DNA of 7,457 bases from Saprospiraceae bacterium (GCA_027031185.1 JALVEF010000464.1:1-7457), one strand, 5' to 3'; shown: positions 1 through 7,203, counted from the first letter of the stretch. Notes: generated by a model from the letters alone, not told the origin. Program-made: numbers and translations.

Positions 1-270
1 AACTTCCCGACGGATTGTGCGCAGTGCCACAACGAAGGGGCGTGGAGTCCGTCCACATTTGACCATAACAACTACTGGTCTTTGAACGGCGCACACGCAG
101 CGATAGCCAACGACTGCAACGCATGCCACAACGGGGACTACAACAATACGCCGAACACTTGCGTGGGCTGTCACCAGTCAGACTACGACGGCACGACAAA
201 TCCGAACCACGCCGCGGCGAACTTCCCGACGGATTGTGCGCAGTGCCACAACGAAGGAGCGTGGACGCCG
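1..270 (+). repeat. 219-base in-frame module repeat within the cytochrome gene
   Basis: Bases 1-38 and 220-257 are identical, and similarity continues more weakly past them. The period is 219 bases (73 residues, three haem sites). Both copies begin NFPTDCAQCHNEGAW at the protein level. The array probably continues upstream of the window. Confidence 0.85.
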
Positions 271-540
271 GCTACCTTTGATCACGACAACCAATACTTC
301 CCGATTTATAGTGGGGAGCATCAGGGCGAATGGTCACAGTGTTCCGATTGCCACACCAACCCCAACGATTACTCCGTGTTCAGTTGCACGATTTGCCACA
401 ACAACCAGGGCGAATTGGCCAATGAGCACAGCGGCGTCTCCGGGTACGTGTATGACAGCAATGCCTGTTATTCTTGTCATCCCACAGGCAGTGAGGACGA
501 TGACGGTGGCGGCGGTGGCGACGATGATGATGGTGACTGA
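1..540 (+). CDS. Multihaem c-type cytochrome, 3' end (5' end outside the window)
   Basis: The reading frame is open from base 1, so this is the C-terminal 179 residues of a longer protein; an internal TTG at 82 is not a credible start. Seven CxxCH haem c sites are seen, at residues 6-10, 39-43, 54-58, 79-83, 114-118, 129-133 and 156-160. Extra histidines in FDH (22, 95), GAH/GEH (32, 107), NH (70) and EH (143) are candidate distal ligands for bis-His haems. The spacing and the CxxCH-W-FDH-GxH order resemble cytochrome c3-like or NrfB-like multihaem proteins that carry electrons in the periplasm or at the cell surface. Residues 1-73 and 74 onward are copies of one module. After the last haem the protein ends in an acidic Gly/Asp tail (residues 165-179) with no membrane anchor or recognisable sorting domain. 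It heads a unit ending in the haem-attachment enzyme CcsBA. The electron donor and acceptor cannot be told from sequence. Confidence 0.93.
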   Translation, partial: NFPTDCAQCHNEGAWSPSTFDHNNYWSLNGAHAAIANDCNACHNGDYNNTPNTCVGCHQSDYDGTTNPNHAAANFPTDCAQCHNEGAWTPATFDHDNQYFPIYSGEHQGEWSQCSDCHTNPNDYSVFSCTICHNNQGELANEHSGVSGYVYDSNACYSCHPTGSEDDDGGGGGDDDDGD

Positions 541-558
541 TCGTCAGACAGAGAGAAA

Positions 559-594
559 ATGAGTTTGCACATCAAAGATGTGCGTGGTTTATGA
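559..594 (+). CDS. Possible 11-codon leader ORF overlapping the next start
   Basis: ATG at 559 opens a short frame reading MSLHIKDVRGL, with its TGA stop at 592-594. The stop overlaps the ATG at 591 of the next gene in an ATGA arrangement, as in translational coupling. A purine-rich stretch (agagagaaa) sits directly before the ATG and could serve as a ribosome binding site. A 7-bp hairpin lies inside it. An ORF this short arises easily by chance, and it would matter little if the downstream gene really starts at 615. Confidence 0.25.
   Translation: MSLHIKDVRGL
567..583 (+). promoter_or_regulatory. Short hairpin just before the barrel gene
   Basis: The arms gcacatc (567-573) and gatgtgc (577-583) are perfect 7-base inverted copies around an aaa loop, ending 7 bases before the ATG at 591. 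The following bases (gtggttt) are not a proper U tract, so this is a poor terminator. It could affect translation or mRNA processing between the cytochrome and barrel genes. Confidence 0.35.
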
Positions 595-2279
595 GTCAAA
601 AAAATCCGGGACTAATGCGCCTGAAATCAAAAATATTTTACTGTAAAATAGCTTTCCTGGCGCTACTGTTAGCGGTAGGCACATCAGGCGTATATGCCCA
701 GACGGTCAAGCAGGGAAAAATATCCTATATCACATCAAAAAATGTGTACGTCAAATTTGATGCAACCAAAGGAATTGGGCTGGGGGATACGCTGCGTCTG
801 ATGCAAAACGGGCGCAGTGTGCCGGCACTGGTTGTCAGAAAAAAATCATCTACGTCTTGTGTTTGTACTCCGCTTGCCGGCAGGAAATTTAATAAAGGCG
901 ACCGCATATATGCATACATCACCGGAGCGGTAGCCGATAAAGAAAAGGATAAGTCCCAAAGGGCAAAAGAAAAAAAAGAAGTACGTATCACCACCGTACC
1001 CCCGCGTGTAAAGTCGGCTCCCGTAAAGCGTGACCCTCAATATATCAATGGCAAAATCGGAGTGGCCAGCTATACCAATTTCAAGGCGCAAAGCCCGTCC
1101 AACAGCAAACTGGTGTATCGTTTTTCCCTGGATGCCGGCCATATCGCCAACTCCAATCTCTCTTTCAGCTCGTATCTCAATTACCGCCAGATTTACGACA
1201 AACGCTATGCGGACAATGGCCGGGAGACAAAGTTCTTTCGCGTCTATGATTTGGCACTCCGGTATGAGCTGGACTCCTCGCTCCTCGTCGTCGTGGGCCG
1301 CCATATCAATCCCAAGGTGGCCTCCATCGGAGTCATTGACGGACTGCAGGCGGAGAAGATGATCGGCCCGTTTTTCGTGGGTGGAATTGCCGGCTTCCGT
1401 CCCGATTTTACACACTATGCATTTAGTACAGACCGGATGGAGTTTGGGGGCTATGCCGGATTTACCAAACGGTCGGGGGCCAACTACAGCCTGACGACGC
1501 TCGGCATTATGGAACAGCGCTATGATGTGTTGACAGACCGCCGATTTGCGTACTTCCAGCATTCCAGCATGTGGGGGCGCAAGTTGAATTTTTTCGGCTC
1601 CTTTGAGATTGATCTGTTCAAAAATATTAATGGGGAGACCAGTTCCGATTTTCGGTTGACCAATATGTACATTTCGAGCCGGTATCGCTTCAGCCGAAAA
1701 TTCAGCTTACAGCTTTCTTACGATTCCCGGCTCCGGATCGTGTATTACGAGACTTTCAAGACCGAAATTGAAAAGTTGCTCGATGATGAGGCGCGGCAAG
1801 GGGTGCGCTTTCGGGCCACTTTCCGCCCTATCAAATACATGAACTCCTCCATAAGTCTGGGCAAGCGCTTTCAGCGGAGCGGACAGAATGCCTCCAACAA
1901 CATCAATGCCTATGTCGGCTATGGCCACATGCCCGGCCCCGGCGGTCGCATGACTTTCAATTATAACTGGAACCGCTCCAATTATCTGGAAAGCAACATT
2001 TTCAGCCTGCGTTACAACCTCAACTTCTTTCACGGGCATTTCAATACGGAGGTCTATTACCGGAAAGTATTTTACCGGTATTTGGTCAGCCAACTTGCGC
2101 CGAAGATTGACTATATTGGCCTTTCTTTGCGGTACCACCTGAGTCGTCATCTGTATTTTGGCGTGCTTGGAGAGTATGCACCGGGTACACTTGGTGACAA
2201 ATATCGTATCAACGGGCGTCTGACCTATCGCATTCGTCACAAAGGACAAACTAAACACCGTAGTCATGAGAAAAAGTAA
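591..2279 (+). CDS. Exported protein: N-terminal small beta domain plus probable outer-membrane beta-barrel
   Basis: I do not recognise a named family. Residues 1-36 form a signal peptide: a basic n-region, a hydrophobic core at 20-33, and likely cleavage VYA|QT after residue 36. Met9 (base 615) would give a more usual n-region and is an alternative start. Residues 38-110 look like a compact SH3-like beta domain rich in Val, Gly and Lys, with a Cys-Val-Cys pair at 90-92. A highly charged Lys/Glu/Arg linker follows (about 114-148). From about 150 to 553 the sequence alternates polar and hydrophobic/aromatic residues, with many Tyr, Phe, Arg and Asn (for example YRFSRKFSLQLSYDSRLRI, RMTFNYNW, LRYHLSRHLYFGVL), as expected of an outer-membrane barrel of perhaps 16 or more strands. 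The C terminus is a basic tail rather than a final aromatic residue. Lying between a multihaem cytochrome and a lipoprotein, it might be the porin of an electron conduit; a structural or biogenesis role is equally open. Confidence 0.85.
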   Translation: MSQKNPGLMRLKSKIFYCKIAFLALLLAVGTSGVYAQTVKQGKISYITSKNVYVKFDATKGIGLGDTLRLMQNGRSVPALVVRKKSSTSCVCTPLAGRKFNKGDRIYAYITGAVADKEKDKSQRAKEKKEVRITTVPPRVKSAPVKRDPQYINGKIGVASYTNFKAQSPSNSKLVYRFSLDAGHIANSNLSFSSYLNYRQIYDKRYADNGRETKFFRVYDLALRYELDSSLLVVVGRHINPKVASIGVIDGLQAEKMIGPFFVGGIAGFRPDFTHYAFSTDRMEFGGYAGFTKRSGANYSLTTLGIMEQRYDVLTDRRFAYFQHSSMWGRKLNFFGSFEIDLFKNINGETSSDFRLTNMYISSRYRFSRKFSLQLSYDSRLRIVYYETFKTEIEKLLDDEARQGVRFRATFRPIKYMNSSISLGKRFQRSGQNASNNINAYVGYGHMPGPGGRMTFNYNWNRSNYLESNIFSLRYNLNFFHGHFNTEVYYRKVFYRYLVSQLAPKIDYIGLSLRYHLSRHLYFGVLGEYAPGTLGDKYRINGRLTYRIRHKGQTKHRSHEKK

Positions 2280-3060
2280 TGTCTTTGCAACCCTTTGCTT
2301 GTCTGTAAGCCTGTTGACAGCCGGTTGCGGAGATAGTGCCAAAGAGATAAAGACCACCAAAACAAAACCACAAACCGGCACTACCGGAGTCTTTTCAGAC
2401 AAGCCCTCTTCCGGTCAAAATGATATCCAATTGCCTGGCACCTCGATATCGCCCGTTGGTGCCGGCGTGCACACCGTCAAGATACTGGAGTCTTTGCCTA
2501 CCAAGCGCTACGTCTATATCCGTGTGCGCGAAGGTGCCCGGGAGTTTTGGATAGCCACAAACAAGAAACCCATACAAAAAGGGGCCATCTACCACTACCA
2601 TGGCGGCCTGCTCAAGACAAACTTCGAAAGCAAAGAGTACAACCGCACTTTCGATACGCTCTATCTCGTCTCCAATCTAGTACCGGCCAATCACGGCCAG
2701 ATGCAAGGTGGTATGCCGGACGCGATGTCTTCGCCACAAGCCGGTGCTGCACCCATAGCCGTCGCTTCCGATGCTCCGCTTGTCCGAATCGCGGACATTG
2801 TGAAAAGCCCGGAGAAATACAAGGACAAAGTCGTTCGTGTATCAGGAAAAGTGACCAAGCTCAACGCCAATATCATGGGGCGCCACTGGATGCACTTGAA
2901 AGACGGCACCAAAGACAACTATGACTTTGTCATCACTTCCAAACAGATGATCCCCGAAGGCGCCAAGGTTTCCTTTGCCGGTGTCATCCACCTGAAAAAG
3001 GACTTCGGCGCCGGCTACTACTATGATATCATCATGGAAGATGCCGTAGTCGTCAAGTGA
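2266..3060 (+). CDS. Envelope lipoprotein with two OB-like domains
   Basis: The signal peptide ends in a clear lipobox, LTAG|C, with Cys21 as the lipidation site. Domain 1 (about residues 66-139) is beta-rich, containing GVHTVKILES, KRYVYIRVREG, EFWIA and RTFDTLYLVS. A flexible linker (about 140-168) contains HGQMQGGMPDAM, which might bind a metal. Domain 2 (about 170-264) has the look of an OB fold: SPEKYKDKVVRVSGKV, then GRHWMHLKDGT, then the VSFAGVI and YDIIMEDAVV strands. From memory, similar OB-fold lipoproteins occur near multihaem cytochrome genes and are often annotated only as nucleotide- or DNA-binding proteins. An envelope location makes DNA binding unlikely here. The start overlaps the barrel gene's end by 14 bases, implying coupled translation, and ccsBA follows 16 bases later. 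A role in cytochrome assembly or docking is inferred from context only. No Lys/Asp/Glu-rich surface-export signal is evident after Cys21. Confidence 0.85.
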   Translation: MRKSNVFATLCLSVSLLTAGCGDSAKEIKTTKTKPQTGTTGVFSDKPSSGQNDIQLPGTSISPVGAGVHTVKILESLPTKRYVYIRVREGAREFWIATNKKPIQKGAIYHYHGGLLKTNFESKEYNRTFDTLYLVSNLVPANHGQMQGGMPDAMSSPQAGAAPIAVASDAPLVRIADIVKSPEKYKDKVVRVSGKVTKLNANIMGRHWMHLKDGTKDNYDFVITSKQMIPEGAKVSFAGVIHLKKDFGAGYYYDIIMEDAVVVK

Positions 3061-3076
3061 AATCCCGCCCGTCATT

Positions 3077-6000
3077 ATGAAAAAAATCATCGAACGTCTT
3101 CTCAATACCCGTGCGGCTGGCCTCTATATCCTCTTGTTTGCCATCGCCATCGGCGCCGGTACGTTTATCGAAAACGACTTCGGCACATCTGCCGCCCAAA
3201 AACTGGTCTATCAGGCGCGGTGGTTTGAGATCCTGCTCTTTCTATTCGCTGCCAGTCTGGTGTACAATATCATCAAATTCAAAATGGTGCGCCAGCGTCG
3301 GTGGGCACTGCTCACTTTCCATCTCGCCATGATCGTCATCCTGCTGGGCGCTGCCGTCACTCGCTACACCGGTACAGAGGGTATGATGCATATCCGCGAA
3401 CAGAGTGCATCGGATACCTTCCTTTCGCGCAATACCTACCTCCGATTCGACTATCGGGATCAGGACCAACAAGCCACGTTTTACGAGCCTGTTCTGTTTG
3501 CCTCCATCGGCAATAATCGCTTTGACCGATCCTACAAAATCGCCGGCAACAATATCCGCGTCCACCTCAAACAGGTCATACCCAAGCCAAAGCAGACACT
3601 CATCCCCGATGAGAATGGCCGGCCTATCTTGAAGATAGTGGTCGCCGGCCGGGGCGGCCGACAAGAATATTTCTTGCAGCAGGGCCAGATGCAGCGCATC
3701 CAGGGATTGGTGTACAACTTTACGGACACCTACATGCCGGGAGCAGTCAATATTAGCCTGGAAGGTGACCAACCGATGCTCAAAGCCGACTTCCCACTTT
3801 CACAAATGGTGATGGCTACCCGCCAGCAGTCCGTACTAGAACCGCGCGAAGCGCCTTATCCGCTCCGGCTCCGCTCCATGTACTCCGATGGCACCCACAA
3901 TTTTGTCTTTGGCGACTTTCGTACCAGGGCACGCACTTCGCTCGAGCCGGGCGGCATCAAGCTCCAACGTGGCGACCGGATCGCTCTAGTATTTGACGTA
4001 GATATCAACGGCCAATCCAATGAGCTGGTCGTCTTTGGTTCTGAAGGACAAATCGGCACGCCAAAAACCGCTACAGCCGGGCCTGTCAGTTTTTCAGTGT
4101 CTTATGGTGCCAAGGAAGTCAAACTGCCTTTCTCCATTGCTCTGCGCGACTTTATCATGGAGCGCTACCCGGGCACCGACAATCCGTCTTCCTATGCCAG
4201 TGAAGTGACCCTAATAGACCCGCGCAAAGACATCAAAAAGGACTACCGCATCTACATGAACCACATCCTCAATTATGACGGCTATCGTTTTTTTCAGTCC
4301 TCGTATGACCCCGATGAAAGGGGCACCGTGCTCAGTGTTAACCATGACTTCTGGGGCACCTGGATCTCCTATACGGGTTATACCCTATTGACCATCGGGT
4401 TTTTGCTTTCCTTTTTCAGCAAGCGTGGCCGATTCCAACAACTGTCCAAAATGCTCGATAAAATGAAAAACAAAGCATCCCTGATGCTGCTCTTCGGATT
4501 GCTCTCTGTCTCCCTTCGAGCCCAAGACATCCCCATCGTGGACAAATCTTTTGCTGCTGAGTTTAGCCGTGTCATCGTCCAGGACTTGCGCGGACGGATG
4601 AAACCCATCCACACGCTCAGCAGGGAGATCTTGCGCAAGCTTTACCGCCGCGAATCCGTCAAGGGACAGAATGCCGATCAGGTCATCCTGGGTATGTATG
4701 CTGCACCGGACTACTGGCGCAACGTACCGATGATCAAGCTTGGCGCCCACAAGAAAGTCTTTAAGCTATTGCATACCGACAAAAAGTATATTTCCTACAA
4801 AGACTTCTTTGACCCCGTGACCGGCACCTACCTCTTGCGCGACGAAGTCCGAAAGGCCTATAACACGCCCAGTGCCCAACGCGGTGTATATGAGAAAGAA
4901 TTAATCAAAATTGATGAGCGTGTCAATGTAGCCAGCATGGCTTTCAACGGGGCTTTCTTCCGTCTCATCCCCCTGGGCGATGAGCGCGATACCTGGCAAG
5001 GCCCCGGACGCGATGCCGATGCGTCCAACCTCTCGCCGGTCACGGCGAAATTTTTTCCCGCTTTCCGCGACGGCCTTCGCGAAGCGATTCAGACAGGGGA
5101 TTACAGCTACGTTCACCAACTCATCACCGAACTCAACGCCTATCAAAAACAACACGGCGGCCATTTGATGCCCTCGCCTGCAAAGGTCAAAGCGGAAATC
5201 CTTCTCAACCGCCTCAATGTATTCTCCCGCCTGGCACTGGGATACTTCTTCCTGGGATTGGCCTTGCTGATCCTGCTCTTTGCCTCGGTCTTCAAACCCA
5301 CGCTGCCGGTCGAAAAAGCGTTTAGAATACTGGTCGGCCTGGCCATCGCCGCCTTCGTTTTTCACACCATCGGCCTGGGACTCCGTTGGTATGTATCCGG
5401 ACGGGCACCCTGGAGTAATGGGTACGAATCCATGATCTACATCGCCTGGACGACGGTACTGGCCGGGATGATTTTTTCGCGCAAATCCATCGGCGGCATG
5501 GCCGCCACCATGATACTGGCTGCCACCATTTTGCTCGTGGCCTTTCTCAGTTCGCTCAACCCCGAAATCACGCCGCTCGTCCCCGTGCTCAAATCCTATT
5601 GGCTGACTATTCACGTCTCTCTGGAAGCCGGCAGCTACGGCTTCCTGATGTTGGGCGCCATCATTGGACTCATTAATCTGCTGTTGCTGACTTTTGTATC
5701 GACACACAACAAAGCGCGCGTCAAACGCATCGTGAAAGAACTGTCCATCATCAGTGAAATGACCTTGATAGGCGGTCTGTTTATGTTGAGTATCGGCACC
5801 TATTTGGGCGGCGTGTGGGCCAATGAGTCTTGGGGACGCTACTGGGGTTGGGACGCCAAGGAGACCTGGGCGCTGGTGACCATCCTGGTATATGCCTTTA
5901 TTCTGCACATGCGCATCATTCCGCGGCTGCACGGCTTGTTTTTGTACAATGTGATGACCATCTTCGGTTGGGCTTCGGTGATCATGACTTATTACGGCGT

Positions 6001-6145
6001 CAATTATTATCTGTCCGGTCTGCATTCGTATGCCACGGGCGATCCAGTGCCGATCCCTACCTGGGTCTATATATTGACGGGCTTTATATTCGCCATATCG
6101 GTGGGGGCATATTTGGGGATGAAGCGTACGGCGCTCCGCTTGTGA
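3077..6145 (+). CDS. ccsBA: Cytochrome c synthase CcsBA (ResB-CcsA fusion, System II)
   Basis: This inner-membrane enzyme moves haem to the periplasm and joins it to the cysteines of CxxCH motifs. The N-terminal ResB/CcsB part has membrane segments near residues 13-30, 47-66 and 78-97, a long periplasmic region, and a fourth segment near 428-447. The C-terminal CcsA part (about 715-1022) is highly hydrophobic. It carries the haem-binding WWD motif WGRYWGWDAKETW (919-931, with a further Trp at 914). All four histidines known from CcsBA enzymes have counterparts: TM-His1 H82 (LLTFHLAM), P-His1 H846 (LTIHVSLEAG), TM-His2 H944 (AFILHMR) and P-His2 H983 (GLHSY). Another conserved CcsA block, HTIGLGLRW...GRAPWSNGYES, starts at H763. 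The length fits large bacterial CcsBA fusions. Between the halves is a signal-peptide-like segment (463-483) and a soluble stretch of about 230 residues containing VQDLRGRMKPIHTLSREIL. Its nearest client is the multihaem cytochrome upstream. The enzyme appears intact. Confidence 0.96.
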   Translation: MKKIIERLLNTRAAGLYILLFAIAIGAGTFIENDFGTSAAQKLVYQARWFEILLFLFAASLVYNIIKFKMVRQRRWALLTFHLAMIVILLGAAVTRYTGTEGMMHIREQSASDTFLSRNTYLRFDYRDQDQQATFYEPVLFASIGNNRFDRSYKIAGNNIRVHLKQVIPKPKQTLIPDENGRPILKIVVAGRGGRQEYFLQQGQMQRIQGLVYNFTDTYMPGAVNISLEGDQPMLKADFPLSQMVMATRQQSVLEPREAPYPLRLRSMYSDGTHNFVFGDFRTRARTSLEPGGIKLQRGDRIALVFDVDINGQSNELVVFGSEGQIGTPKTATAGPVSFSVSYGAKEVKLPFSIALRDFIMERYPGTDNPSSYASEVTLIDPRKDIKKDYRIYMNHILNYDGYRFFQSSYDPDERGTVLSVNHDFWGTWISYTGYTLLTIGFLLSFFSKRGRFQQLSKMLDKMKNKASLMLLFGLLSVSLRAQDIPIVDKSFAAEFSRVIVQDLRGRMKPIHTLSREILRKLYRRESVKGQNADQVILGMYAAPDYWRNVPMIKLGAHKKVFKLLHTDKKYISYKDFFDPVTGTYLLRDEVRKAYNTPSAQRGVYEKELIKIDERVNVASMAFNGAFFRLIPLGDERDTWQGPGRDADASNLSPVTAKFFPAFRDGLREAIQTGDYSYVHQLITELNAYQKQHGGHLMPSPAKVKAEILLNRLNVFSRLALGYFFLGLALLILLFASVFKPTLPVEKAFRILVGLAIAAFVFHTIGLGLRWYVSGRAPWSNGYESMIYIAWTTVLAGMIFSRKSIGGMAATMILAATILLVAFLSSLNPEITPLVPVLKSYWLTIHVSLEAGSYGFLMLGAIIGLINLLLLTFVSTHNKARVKRIVKELSIISEMTLIGGLFMLSIGTYLGGVWANESWGRYWGWDAKETWALVTILVYAFILHMRIIPRLHGLFLYNVMTIFGWASVIMTYYGVNYYLSGLHSYATGDPVPIPTWVYILTGFIFAISVGAYLGMKRTALRL

Positions 6146-7093
6146 TCATAGCATCTTGTTGCGGCGGAAGATGATGGCCAGAATGACGGATATCAAAATG
6201 GACAGCAGGATGATGCCGGCGAAGGCATACGGATTGTGTTCCAGGCCGTTGGGGACGTTCATCCCGTAGAAGCTCGCGATCAAAGTGGGTACCATCAGCA
6301 GGAAGGTGATGATCGTCAGGCGATGGATGATCAAGTTGAGATTATTGGAGATTATGGACGAATAGGTTTCCATCGTGCCGTTGAGGATGTCGGTATAAAG
6401 ATTGGCCATCGCCAAGGCCTGCGAGGCATCAATGATGATATCTTCAAACAGGTCTTCTTTTTCTTCCTGCCCGCGGATTTCCAGTTGGTCCGTGCGCTTG
6501 AGTTTGCGCTTGAGCAGTTCGTTGGCATTGAGGGCGTCCACAAAGTAAACCAGACTCTTCTCAATGGAGAGGAGTAAGCGCAGTTCGCGGTTGCGGCTGG
6601 AGTGGTAGAGTTCCTTCTCAATGCGCGTGCGCCGCGCATTGAGCTTGCGCAGGCTGGCCAGGAAGCGATAGACATTGTGCTCCATGATTTTGAGCACAAA
6701 GAGCTTGTGATCCCGGATGTCAATCCGCACTTTGCCGGAGATGAATAGGTTGAGGATGGGATTGTCATTGTTGGCGATGGTGATGACATAATCGTCATTG
6801 GCCAAAATGATACCCAGGGGAGCGGTCACAAAATCCGGCTCACCTTCGCGTTCGGTGCTCTTTTCGATGGCCACGGATATGAGTATCAGCTTGGCGCCGT
6901 CTTCCTTTTCATAGCGTGCCCGTTCTTCGGAGTCCAGGGCATCCGTCAGGAAGTCGGGGGGCAAGTCATGCTCCTTGGTGATCAACTCCAGCTCTCCCCG
7001 GCTGATGGGTGGGCAAATATTGATCCAGCAGCCCGGTGCGGGGCTGTCAACAGGGGTCAATTTGTTCCCATCACTTGTGTAGTACCGGATCAT
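6146..7093 (-). CDS. corA: CorA-family magnesium/divalent cation transporter
   Basis: A 315-residue protein of usual CorA length. The N-terminal two-thirds form the cytoplasmic alpha/beta funnel domain followed by long charged helices (about 140-250, including RTRIEKELYHSSRNREL and LKRKLKRTDQLE). Two membrane helices lie at the C terminus, near 257-275 and 289-309. The signature YGMN is at 276-279 (bases 6257-6268), directly after the first helix; the GMN loop forms the selectivity filter of the pentameric channel. The loop between helices (VPNGLEHNPYAF) includes an acidic residue, as is common, and the chain ends in a basic cytosolic tail, RRNKML. Uptake of Mg2+ is the default; Co2+, Ni2+ or Zn2+ transport cannot be excluded. 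It converges on ccsBA without a spacer and lies downstream of panC on the same strand, with a 140-base gap that may hold its own promoter. No functional tie to the cytochrome unit is evident. Confidence 0.95.
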   Translation of the reverse strand: MIRYYTSDGNKLTPVDSPAPGCWINICPPISRGELELITKEHDLPPDFLTDALDSEERARYEKEDGAKLILISVAIEKSTEREGEPDFVTAPLGIILANDDYVITIANNDNPILNLFISGKVRIDIRDHKLFVLKIMEHNVYRFLASLRKLNARRTRIEKELYHSSRNRELRLLLSIEKSLVYFVDALNANELLKRKLKRTDQLEIRGQEEKEDLFEDIIIDASQALAMANLYTDILNGTMETYSSIISNNLNLIIHRLTIITFLLMVPTLIASFYGMNVPNGLEHNPYAFAGIILLSILISVILAIIFRRNKML

Positions 7094-7178
7094 CGTTCGT
7101 TTTTTCCCGTGCCGTCTCCCCCATGCCGGATGATTATTCGTTCCGGTGTATTAACGAAGGTTTGGCGTTTTGGGGTTG

Positions 7179-7186
7179 CAAAGCTA
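7179..7186 (-). promoter_or_regulatory. Candidate Bacteroidota -7 promoter element for corA
   Basis: Read on the - strand this is TAGCTTTG, an exact match to the TAnnTTTG -7 element described in Bacteroidota. It would start transcription near 7172, leaving a leader of roughly 80 bases before the corA ATG. The -33 element is weak: only a TTG about 14 bases upstream, closer than the usual spacing. It lies downstream of the palindrome at the end of panC, where an independent corA promoter would be expected. Confidence 0.35.
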
Positions 7187-7203
7187 TGCCTTTTTGCGCA
7201 CAA

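Noticed and set aside
82..540. Treating TTG at 82 as the true start of the cytochrome
   Set aside because: The frame is open to base 1, with a CxxCH haem site before this codon that belongs to the same repeat module, and no signal peptide follows the TTG.
846..1562. A 238-codon open frame on the - strand opposite the barrel gene
   Set aside because: No domain, signal or plausible start context is seen, and the + strand gene has a signal peptide and barrel pattern through the same bases.
1707..2402. A 231-codon open frame on the - strand across the barrel and lipoprotein genes
   Set aside because: It spans two well-supported + strand genes and shows no family features.
4901..6025. A 374-codon open frame on the - strand opposite ccsBA
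   Set aside because: It lies wholly inside a confidently identified membrane enzyme, and its translation is Gln/His/Asp/Gly-rich with no recognisable domain. It is the expected mirror of a G+C-rich hydrophobic coding sequence.
6149..6178. A weak stem (catctt/aagatg) just past the ccsBA stop as a terminator
   Set aside because: There are only about six pairs with a ten-base loop, no U run, and it is within the corA coding end.
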